From an uncultured Myxococcales bacterium (lineage in GTDB: Bacteria; Myxococcota_A; Bradymonadia; UBA7976; UBA1532): a DNA stretch of 34,556 bases. A program made the translations under genes and the position numbers. The stretch covers positions 1 through 34,556 of the forward strand of contig CAINDO010000284.1 in the NCBI GenBank assembly GCA_903847385.1. Reading direction: 5' to 3'. How positions within the stretch are numbered: the stretch's first letter is position 1; the number at the start of each line of letters is the position of its first letter. Shown here piece by piece: positions 16,012-23,983 of this stretch. The notes beneath the pieces were generated by a model, which worked only from the letters and a program-made list of their open reading frames with translations, was not told the DNA's origin and made no database searches.

Positions 16012-18684
16012 GTGAACGCCACCACTCTGCGAGAGTTGTCCACCGCGTGCCTCTCCGTCGAGGGGGGGTTCCTGCCGCGTCGCGTGCCGCTGGACGTCCT
16101 GCCCGGGGCCCTGCGCGCCTGGTCGGATGCCGCCACGCTGCTGCCCGAGCACTTTCACGGCCCCACGAGCAGCGTGACCGGCTGGCTGGACACCGTCTTC
16201 GCGCCCCTGCCGCCGGACGCCGCGGCCGCGCTGGCGGCGGAGATCGACGCCCTGGACGAGGCCGAGCTCGACAAGGCCTTCGCCGTGCTGAGCGTCCTCG
16301 GCCACGCCTACCGCTGGGACCACGTACCGGCGACGCCGGACCGCTACCAGCTCGAGTCGCTCCGCCTGCCGGACACGCTCGACCGCGCCTGGCGCCGAGT
16401 GACGCAGCGCTTCGGCGTCCCGCGCGTGGGCACGCTCTACTCCATGGTGCTCTGCAACTGGCGCCTGCCCGGTCGCGCCGGCGGCACGTACCTGAACGAA
16501 GAGATCGACGGCGACCGCCTCGTCGTGGCCCACCCCTGGCTGCGCGGCCACCACGCGGACGAACTGCACTGCTTCCTGATGACGGCCATCGAGACGGAGG
16601 CCCGCGGCGCCCTGGCCGTGCGCACCATCGTCGACCTGGCGCAGGCGGTGGAGAGCGACTCGCTGCAGGAGGTCCTGTTCCTGCTGGATCGTTTGCTGGA
16701 CGAGCTCGACCGCATGAGCCGGCCGTTCCGCAACAACATCCAGAAGAAGAAGATCGCCCCGGACTCGTTCCTCACGCTCATCCAGCCGCCGACCATCTGG
16801 GGCCTGGACGACGGCGACGGCCAGGGGCCCCTCGAGGGCGCGAGCGGCCCGCAGGTGGGCAGCGTGCAGTGCATCGACGCCCTGCTCGGCGCCGGGCACG
16901 TGGCGCCCATCTCGCAGGCCATCCGACACACCCGCAAGTACCTGCCCGAGCGGCACCGTGTGTTCATCGAGGCCGTCGAGGCCGCCGGGCCGCAGATCAA
17001 GGCGTACATCGAGGCCACCCACGACCCGCAGGCGCGGCGTCTGTTCAACGCCTGCATCGAGGGCATCGTCGGCTGGCGGCGCATCCACGAGAAGCGCGGC
17101 GCCATGTATCTGCGCGGCGAGAAGGCCGGGGACGGCGCCTATGCCTCGACGGGCGGGGTCGTGTCCATGGCCGACGAGCGCGTGCGTGTCTTCGAGCAGG
17201 CGATGGTCGCCCGTCAAGAGGAGGTCCTCGCCGCCGCCATCCCCGTGGCCGAGCTGAGCGCGGACGACGAGCTCGCCCACGCCCTGCCCTCGCTGACCGA
17301 AGAGGACCGCGAGGCCATCCTGGCCGGCGCCGAGGCCCGCGCGCTGGAGGCGGACGCGACCCTCATCCAGGCCGGCGCGCGGCGCGAGGGTCTGTATCTG
17401 TTGCGCAAGGGGGCCGTCCGCGTGGTCCGCAGCCGCAACGGCGAGCCCGTAGTCATCGCGCGCATCGGCGCGGGCTCGCTCTTCGGCGAGATGTCGTTCT
17501 TCGAGAACGAGGACGCCAGCGCCAGCGTCGAGGCCGAGTGCCCCTGCGAGGTCGCGCTCATCCCCCGCGAGCATGTGTTCGCCGTCTTCCGGGCCCGACC
17601 CGGCGTGGCCACGCGGTTCTATCAGTCCCTGGCCGCCCTGGTGGCGCAGCGCCTGCGCGACACGAGCCGCCGCCTGGCGGACGACACGCGCCAGGGCATC
17701 GCGCGCGCCCCCCGCGCCGCCGCCGAAGCGCAGCCGACGCCGGAGCTCTCGCGCTCGGCCCGCGCCGCAGGCCGCGCCTTCTGCGACGCCCTGGAGACGC
17801 TCGAGGAGATCGCCGAGGACGCCCACTCCGTCGAGGCCGGCGTGCGCCGCGCTGGCGGCCAGCTCGTGAGCGACTGCCAGCGGCTCCCCGCCGCCGAGGT
17901 CGTGCGCTACGCCTGGCCCCGCGTGGTGGACAGCGCGCTGGCCAACACACTCTCGGCCCGGGGTGCGGACGCCGCGGACGCCGCGCTGCATGCCGAGATC
18001 GCCGTGCGCCTCGCGCAGCCCCCCGAGGGCGAGGGCGCGCTGGGTCAGGCCACGGACGCGTGGCTCCGCGGCCTCCCGACCCCCACCGGCTTCGCCGCGC
18101 TCGGCCCCGCCCTGGCGGACCGTCTGTCGGCGCTGCTGCAGGCCCGCCCGGGCGCCCGCGTGCTGCTCGTGCTGCCGGCCTTCGCCGCCCGCTTCGTCGA
18201 GGCGCTGGCGCCCTCGGAGGCCCACGTGACGCTGGTCCACCCCGCGCCCCGCGTCGGGGAGCAGGCCCGCGCGGCCGCCCGCCGCCTGGGCGCGCAGGCC
18301 CGCCTCCGCGTCGTCGCCGAGCCCGTCGAGCGCCTGCGCCGGCAGGCCGTGGAGACCTTCTGGCGACCCTTCGACGTCATCGTCGCCGACACGCTGCTGC
18401 TGGCCGTGGACGACGACGACACCGAGCCGCTGCTCGACTGGCTGTTCTCGATGCTCGCGCCCACGGGCACGGCCCTGTTCGGCGCCGCCCTGGCGGACGC
18501 CCCGGACGCCGCGTTCTTGCAGGCCGTGGGCCACTGGCCGCCCTGCCGGCGCGACGAGGCCGGCGTGCTCTCCACCTTCGACGAGACGCGCGCCCACGCC
18601 GTGCACCTGGACTGGCACGACCCGGCCCGCGCCTGGGCGGTCGTCGTGGCTCGGCACGGCGTCGCCGGTGAAACCGGTGTCTGA
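16012..18684 (+). CDS. Indoleamine 2,3-dioxygenase / cNMP-binding / methyltransferase-like fusion
   Basis: GTG 16012 is chosen because IDO similarity begins right after it (SVEGGFLP, VPLDVLP); upstream in-frame codons look random. Residues 1-365 match the whole length of IDO: AFAVLSVLGHAYRW, VLCNWRLPG, GPQVGSVQCIDALLG, TRKYLPERHRVFIEAVE, GWRRIHEKRGAMYL. His359 aligns with the proximal heme ligand (human IDO1 His346). The position of substrate-binding Arg231 appears to be Gln, and Phe227 Leu, so tryptophan oxidation is not assured. About 419-555 is a cNMP fold with cassette FGEMSFFENEDASASVEAE (491-509), lacking the phosphate-binding Arg. About 670-880 resembles the methyltransferase that often follows such cNMP domains (DVIVADTLLL, LLDWLFSMLAPTG), but motif I (VLLVLPAFAARF) has lost its glycines. 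Cytosolic; no signal peptide. It overlaps the next gene by 17 nt. Confidence 0.88.
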   Translation: MNATTLRELSTACLSVEGGFLPRRVPLDVLPGALRAWSDAATLLPEHFHGPTSSVTGWLDTVFAPLPPDAAAALAAEIDALDEAELDKAFAVLSVLGHAYRWDHVPATPDRYQLESLRLPDTLDRAWRRVTQRFGVPRVGTLYSMVLCNWRLPGRAGGTYLNEEIDGDRLVVAHPWLRGHHADELHCFLMTAIETEARGALAVRTIVDLAQAVESDSLQEVLFLLDRLLDELDRMSRPFRNNIQKKKIAPDSFLTLIQPPTIWGLDDGDGQGPLEGASGPQVGSVQCIDALLGAGHVAPISQAIRHTRKYLPERHRVFIEAVEAAGPQIKAYIEATHDPQARRLFNACIEGIVGWRRIHEKRGAMYLRGEKAGDGAYASTGGVVSMADERVRVFEQAMVARQEEVLAAAIPVAELSADDELAHALPSLTEEDREAILAGAEARALEADATLIQAGARREGLYLLRKGAVRVVRSRNGEPVVIARIGAGSLFGEMSFFENEDASASVEAECPCEVALIPREHVFAVFRARPGVATRFYQSLAALVAQRLRDTSRRLADDTRQGIARAPRAAAEAQPTPELSRSARAAGRAFCDALETLEEIAEDAHSVEAGVRRAGGQLVSDCQRLPAAEVVRYAWPRVVDSALANTLSARGADAADAALHAEIAVRLAQPPEGEGALGQATDAWLRGLPTPTGFAALGPALADRLSALLQARPGARVLLVLPAFAARFVEALAPSEAHVTLVHPAPRVGEQARAAARRLGAQARLRVVAEPVERLRRQAVETFWRPFDVIVADTLLLAVDDDDTEPLLDWLFSMLAPTGTALFGAALADAPDAAFLQAVGHWPPCRRDEAGVLSTFDETRAHAVHLDWHDPARAWAVVVARHGVAGETGV

Positions 18685-21600
18685 AGACGCGGCCGCTCCC
18701 GGCGCGCACGCCGCGCTCGCCGGGTACGAGATCGTCGCCACGCTCCACGTGGGCACCAAGGCGATGGTCTACCGCGCCCGGCGGCCGGGCGAGTCCGCCA
18801 CCTGTGTGTTGAAGACACAGCGCACGGACCACCCCTCGGCGGGCAGCCTGCGCCGCCTGCGCGCCGAGTTCGATCTGTTGCGCGACATCGCGGACGAGCG
18901 GGTGGTGCACGCCCTCGACTTCGTGCCCGACGGCAACCGCACCGTGCTCGTGCTCGAGGATGTGTCCGGCACGGCCTTGCGCCGCCTGCTCGAGGGCGGG
19001 CCCCTGCCCCTGACCGAGCTGTGGCACGTCGGCACCCAGCTCGCCCTTGCCCTCTCCGCCGTGCACGCCGCCGGGGTGATGCACAAGGACATCAACCCCT
19101 CGAACGTGCTGCTGCTGCCCGGCGGCGCGGGCCTGCGCATCATCGACTTCGACATCGCCAGCCGGGCCCCCCGCGAGACGCGCCACGCCTCGCCGCCCCG
19201 CGCGCTGGAGGGCACGCTGGGTTACCTGGCCCCGGAGCAGTCCGGCCGGGTGAATCACAGCGTGGACGCCCGGGCGGATCTGTACGGGCTCGGCGTGACT
19301 CTGTTCGAGGCCGCCACGGGGCGCCTGCCCTTCGAGTCGGCGGATCCCATGCAGTTGCTGCACGCGCACATCGCGCGGCGGCCGCCGCTGCCGTCGTCCC
19401 TGCGCGCCGAGCTGCCGCCGGCCTTCGATCGCATCGTGATGCACCTGCTGGAGAAGCGCCCGGAGGACCGCTATCAGAGCGCCGCCGGCGTCGCGCGGGA
19501 CCTGCAACACATCGTCGAGCGGTACGCGCTCGGCGACAAGGCCCCCGACTTCGATCCCGGTCACTGGGACCACCCGCTGCGCTTTCAGATCCCCGAGCGG
19601 CTGTACGGGCGCGAGGACGAGGTGCGCCGCCTGCTCGCGGCGTTCCAGCAGGCCGCCAACGGACGCGCCGGCCTGGCCCTGGTGGCCGGCGAGCCCGGCG
19701 CCGGCAAGAGCCGCCTGGTGGGCGAGATCCGCCGCCCCATCGTCGAGCGCGAGGGCACCTTCGTCTCGGGCAAGTTCGACCAGTTCAAGCGGGACGTCCC
19801 GTTCGCGTCGCTGGCGCAGGCGCTCCGCAGCCTGGCCCAGCAGCTCCTGGCCGAGACGCCGGACCGCCTGGAGCCGATGCGCGCGCGGCTTCGCACCGCC
19901 CTCGGCCCGAACGCCGCCGTGCTCGCCGATCTCATCCCCGAGATCGACCAGCTCCTCGGGCCCCTGAGCGCCCCGCCGGAGCTGGGGCCCATCGAGGCGC
20001 AGAACCGTTTCCAGGTGGCGCTCGGCGGCTTCGTCGAGGTCTTCTGCCGGCCCGACCACCCGCTGTGTCTCGTTCTGGACGACCTGCAGTGGGCGGACGC
20101 CGCGACACTGATGTGGCTGGAGAAGACGCTCGCCCGGGACGACGCGCATCACTTCTTCCTGGTGGGCGCCTACCGCCACGGCGAGGTGCCCGCCGGCCAC
20201 CCGCTGCTCACCACCGTGGCCCGCCTGGAGCGCCGCCGCGTGCCCGTGGAGTGGCTGGAGATCAAGCCGCTGCAGGCCGAGACGGTGGACCTGCTCGTGG
20301 CCGAGGCGCTCCTGAGCCCCCCCGCCGAGGCCCGGCCGCTGTCCCGCCTCGTGTATCGCAAGACCCACGGCAACCCGTTCTTCGTGATGCAGTGCCTGGA
20401 GTCCTTCGAGGAGAGCGGCGCCATCACCTACGACGCCACGGCCCGACACTTCGCCGTGGATCTGTCGCGCGCCGAGCAGGCGCCCATCGCCGAGAACGTC
20501 GTCGACTTCATGGTGGAGCGCCTGCGGCGCCTGCCCGAGAACACCCAGGGCGCCCTGCGGGTCGGCGCCTGCCTGGGCAATGCCTTCGCGCTCGGCGTGC
20601 TGCGGGGCGTCACGGGTCTGTCCGAGGCCGAGGCGCACGACGCCCTCGAGCCGGCCATTGAAGAGGGTCTGATCCTCCCGCGGGACGCCGTGCGCGAGTC
20701 CGAGGACGCCATCTTCGTCTTCCTGCACGACCGTGTGCAGCAGGCCGCCTACGCGCTCACGCCCGAGTCCGAGCGGCAGGCCCTGCATCTGTCGCTGGGG
20801 CGCTCGATCCTGGCGGACATGAGCGCCCCGGAGACGGACGATCGTCTGTTCGACGCCCTGGGACACATCGCCGCCGCGGCCGACGCCGTGACGGACCCCG
20901 CGGAGCGACAGCGCCTCGCCGCCCACTTCCTGACCGGCGCGGAGCGCGCGCGCCGCTCGACGGCCTACGAGCCCGGCCTGCACTTCGCCGGGCGGGGTCT
21001 GACGCTGACCGACGGCCCCGGCGCCCCGCGCGGCCTGCGCCGCATGCTGTTCCTGGAGCGCGCCGAGCTCTCGCATCTCACCGGGGACGACGCCGCGGCG
21101 CAGCAGGGCTTCGAGCAGGCGCTCTCCCTCGCCGAGACGCCCATGGAGCGCGTGGGCATCCGCGAGCGGCAGGTGCACTTCCACACCAACCGCGCCGACT
21201 TCCAGGCCGCCTATGACACCGGGCGCGCCGCCGTGGCCGAGCTGGGCTTCAAGCTGCCCGCCGGCTTCGTGCCGCCGCTGTTCGTGAAAGACCTGCTGCG
21301 GGCCCTGTGGCGCCTGCGCGGGCGCAGCATCGAGAAGCTGTCCGAGCTCCCCGTCGTCACGGAGCCCAAGGCCGCGGCCGCGCTGCGTCTCATCGGCGCG
21401 CTGCTCAAGTCGGCCTATCAGCTCCGCCCCGAGCTGTGTGTGCACAACGCCACGCTGGGTGTCTTGCTCTCGCTGCGGCACGGCAACGCCAAAGAGTCGG
21501 CGATCTCGTATCTGGTGTTCGGCGGCATCTTTCTGGGCGGCATCGCCGGCCGCCACGCACGCGGGCACGCCTTCGGCAAGCTGGCCCTGGGCCTCGTGGA

Positions 21601-23977
21601 GAAGCTCCACAACCCCTGGCTGCGGGCCGAGGTCCAGTTCGTGCGCGGCTACTTCGCGACCTCGTGGCTCGAGCCGGCGAAGTCGGCCGAACAGACGTGG
21701 CGGCTCGCCTGGCACTCGGGCGTGGACGTGGGCGACTTCTTCCACGCCGGCTGCGCGGCCAGCGGCATCGTGCAGAGTCTGTTCATGCGCGGCGCGCCCC
21801 TGGACGAGGTGCAGGCCGAGATCGAACGTTTCATGCCGTTCCTGCAGCGCATCGGCAACCGCGAGAACACCGGCACGCTGCGCGGCATCCGGCAGTGTGT
21901 CGAGGTCCTGCGCGCCGAGGAGGACGCGTACCCCGGCTTCGACATCGAGGGCTTCGACACGGCCGCCTACGAGGCCGATCTGGCCACCTGGGGCTCCCGG
22001 CACTTCGCGCACCACTGGTTCGTGGACAAGGCCGCCGTTCAGGTGCTCTACGGCGAGGTCGAGGCCGCGCGCGTCACGCTCGCCCAGGCCGAGCCCCTGC
22101 TGAAAGACAGCACGGGCATGCTCCACGGCGTCGAGCATCTGTTCTGGGCCGGCATGGTGGACGCCCTGACGCCCCTGCTGCCCGGCGTGCCCAAGCGCCT
22201 GGCCGCCGCGGAGAAGCGTTTCGCCGCGCTGGCGAAGCAGAACCCGGCCAACTTCGAGGCCAAGGCGATGCTGCTTCGCGCCGAGGTCCTGCGCCGACGC
22301 GGGCAGGCCGCCGAGGCCGCCTTCGCCTACGAGCGCGCGGCGATCCGGGGCGCCGCGGACGCCCTGTATCCCATCGAGGCCCTGGCGCAGGAGCGCGCGG
22401 CGGACCTGCACCTGGCCGCCGGTCGCCGCAGCATGGCCCGCTACGCCGTGAGCGAGGCCATCTACGCGCTGAAGCGCTGGGGGGCCACCGCCCTCGCCCG
22501 CCGCCTGGGCCGCCGCTGGCCCGAGCTGCTGCCCAACTTCAGCATGATGCGGACCAGCGTCCGCACCACGGACAAACGCAGCCACGTGGACACGACCGTG
22601 GGCGAGGAGAGCGACCTGCTCGACCTCAACTCGGTCATCAAGGCCGCCGAGGCCATCTCGTCCGAGGTGCAGTTGCGTGCGCTGCTGGAGCGCCTGCTGG
22701 ACCTGGTGATGGAGAACGCCGGGGCCGAGCGGGGCGCCCTGGTGCTCGTCGAGAAGGGCGAGCTCGTGGTGCAGGCCGAGGCCCACCTGGGCGATCCCGT
22801 GCGCATCGAGCGCGTGCCCCTGGCCGAGTCCACGACCATCGCGCGCACCGCCGTCCACTATGCCGCGCGGTCGCTGACCGTGGTCGTCGAGGACGACGCC
22901 GCCGCGAAGGGACACTTCGTCGACGACCCCCACGTGCGCGACGCCCACGTGCGCTCGCTGCTGGCGATGCCGCTCCTGAACCGCGGTGTGTTGCGCGCGG
23001 TCATCTACCTCGAGAACCCCCTGGTCGTGGGTGCGTTCACCCAGAACCGGCTGGCCCCGCTGCGTGTGCTCTCGGGCCCGATGGCCGTCTCGCTGGACAA
23101 CGCGCTGCTCTGGGACAGCCTGGAGCGCACCTACCAGGCCACCCGGCGGTTCGTGCCCTTCGAGTTCCTCGAGGCGCTGGGCAAGAAGACCATCGTCGAG
23201 GTCTCCCGCGGCGACCACGCGCAGCTCGTCACGACCGTGATGTTCGTGGACCTGCGCGGCTTCACCACGCTCTGCGAGGGCATGACCCCGGGCGAGACCT
23301 ACGCCTTCATCAACGAGTACCTGAGCCGCATCGAGCCGGCCATCACCGAGAACGGCGGATTTATTCAGCATTTCCTCGGGGATGGCATCCTGGCGTTGTT
23401 CTGTCGACAGAGCTCGGCGGACGACGCCAGCCGGGCCGCCCTGGGGATGCTCGCCGCCGTGGAACACTTCAACGACGACCGACAGACCGCCGGCCTGCCC
23501 CCCATCGCCATCGGCATCGGCATGAACACCGGCGCGCTGATGCTGGGGACCATCGGCGGGCGCGAGCGGCTGGACGCCAACGTGATCGGCGACGCCGTGA
23601 ACCTGGCCGCGCGGGTCGAAGGACAGACGAAACACCTGGGCGCCGTGCTGATGACCGAGACCACCCACGCCGGCCTCGCGGACGCGTCTCGCTTCGCTCT
23701 GCGCGAGGTCGACCGTGTCATCGTCAAGGGTCGCAGCGCCGCGGTGAGTCTGTTCGAGCTGACGCCCTCGCCGCGCCCCACCGCCGGTCTGTTCGCCGAG
23801 GGCCTGACCGCGCTGCGGGCGGGCGATCTGGGCACCGCCCGCCTGCGCTTCGAGGGCTGCCTGGACGAGGACCGCGGCGATCTGGCCGCGGCCGTGCATC
23901 TGCAGCGCTGCCACACCTTCGAGGCACAGGGCCTGCCCGAGAACTGGGACGGCGTCCTGCGGCTGGACGCCAAATAG
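18668..23977 (+). CDS. Ser/Thr kinase - AAA ATPase - helical repeats - GAF - class III nucleotide cyclase
   Basis: GTG 18668 lies inside the end of the upstream gene; GTG 18677 is an alternative. The product is 1769 residues. 19-290: protein kinase with CVLK lysine, catalytic loop HKDINPSN (139-146) and IIDFDIAS (DFG is DFD, Asp at 160), then GTLGYLAPEQSG. About 310-510: AAA_16-type ATPase, Walker A GEPGAGKSR (341-349), Walker B LVLDDLQWAD (near 470). About 520-1310: helical, TPR-like. About 1317-1480: GAF. About 1520-1700: class III cyclase with metal Asp in FVDLRGF (1528) and FLGDG (1572), and GDAVNLAARVE with Asn and Arg present. The usual purine-contact Lys is His1568, and the paired Asp/Thr position is Asn (LDANVIGD). 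The layout is that of HstK-type proteins of cyanobacteria and myxobacteria, with a cyclase replacing the histidine kinase. No membrane segment; predicted cytosolic partner of the IDO fusion. Confidence 0.92.
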   Translation: MKPVSEDAAAPGAHAALAGYEIVATLHVGTKAMVYRARRPGESATCVLKTQRTDHPSAGSLRRLRAEFDLLRDIADERVVHALDFVPDGNRTVLVLEDVSGTALRRLLEGGPLPLTELWHVGTQLALALSAVHAAGVMHKDINPSNVLLLPGGAGLRIIDFDIASRAPRETRHASPPRALEGTLGYLAPEQSGRVNHSVDARADLYGLGVTLFEAATGRLPFESADPMQLLHAHIARRPPLPSSLRAELPPAFDRIVMHLLEKRPEDRYQSAAGVARDLQHIVERYALGDKAPDFDPGHWDHPLRFQIPERLYGREDEVRRLLAAFQQAANGRAGLALVAGEPGAGKSRLVGEIRRPIVEREGTFVSGKFDQFKRDVPFASLAQALRSLAQQLLAETPDRLEPMRARLRTALGPNAAVLADLIPEIDQLLGPLSAPPELGPIEAQNRFQVALGGFVEVFCRPDHPLCLVLDDLQWADAATLMWLEKTLARDDAHHFFLVGAYRHGEVPAGHPLLTTVARLERRRVPVEWLEIKPLQAETVDLLVAEALLSPPAEARPLSRLVYRKTHGNPFFVMQCLESFEESGAITYDATARHFAVDLSRAEQAPIAENVVDFMVERLRRLPENTQGALRVGACLGNAFALGVLRGVTGLSEAEAHDALEPAIEEGLILPRDAVRESEDAIFVFLHDRVQQAAYALTPESERQALHLSLGRSILADMSAPETDDRLFDALGHIAAAADAVTDPAERQRLAAHFLTGAERARRSTAYEPGLHFAGRGLTLTDGPGAPRGLRRMLFLERAELSHLTGDDAAAQQGFEQALSLAETPMERVGIRERQVHFHTNRADFQAAYDTGRAAVAELGFKLPAGFVPPLFVKDLLRALWRLRGRSIEKLSELPVVTEPKAAAALRLIGALLKSAYQLRPELCVHNATLGVLLSLRHGNAKESAISYLVFGGIFLGGIAGRHARGHAFGKLALGLVEKLHNPWLRAEVQFVRGYFATSWLEPAKSAEQTWRLAWHSGVDVGDFFHAGCAASGIVQSLFMRGAPLDEVQAEIERFMPFLQRIGNRENTGTLRGIRQCVEVLRAEEDAYPGFDIEGFDTAAYEADLATWGSRHFAHHWFVDKAAVQVLYGEVEAARVTLAQAEPLLKDSTGMLHGVEHLFWAGMVDALTPLLPGVPKRLAAAEKRFAALAKQNPANFEAKAMLLRAEVLRRRGQAAEAAFAYERAAIRGAADALYPIEALAQERAADLHLAAGRRSMARYAVSEAIYALKRWGATALARRLGRRWPELLPNFSMMRTSVRTTDKRSHVDTTVGEESDLLDLNSVIKAAEAISSEVQLRALLERLLDLVMENAGAERGALVLVEKGELVVQAEAHLGDPVRIERVPLAESTTIARTAVHYAARSLTVVVEDDAAAKGHFVDDPHVRDAHVRSLLAMPLLNRGVLRAVIYLENPLVVGAFTQNRLAPLRVLSGPMAVSLDNALLWDSLERTYQATRRFVPFEFLEALGKKTIVEVSRGDHAQLVTTVMFVDLRGFTTLCEGMTPGETYAFINEYLSRIEPAITENGGFIQHFLGDGILALFCRQSSADDASRAALGMLAAVEHFNDDRQTAGLPPIAIGIGMNTGALMLGTIGGRERLDANVIGDAVNLAARVEGQTKHLGAVLMTETTHAGLADASRFALREVDRVIVKGRSAAVSLFELTPSPRPTAGLFAEGLTALRAGDLGTARLRFEGCLDEDRGDLAAAVHLQRCHTFEAQGLPENWDGVLRLDAK

Positions 23978-23983
23978 CCCGCT

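Noticed and set aside
16003..18759. Long minus-strand open frame opposite the IDO fusion
   Set aside because: Same reason: low-complexity product, no recognisable domain, and the opposite strand has IDO and cNMP motifs.
18377..23914. A very long open frame on the minus strand (about 1845 codons) opposite the kinase-cyclase gene
   Set aside because: It mirrors the third-position GC of the real gene. Its product is repetitive in H, G, R and A with no domain, while the plus strand encodes clear kinase, ATPase, GAF and cyclase motifs.
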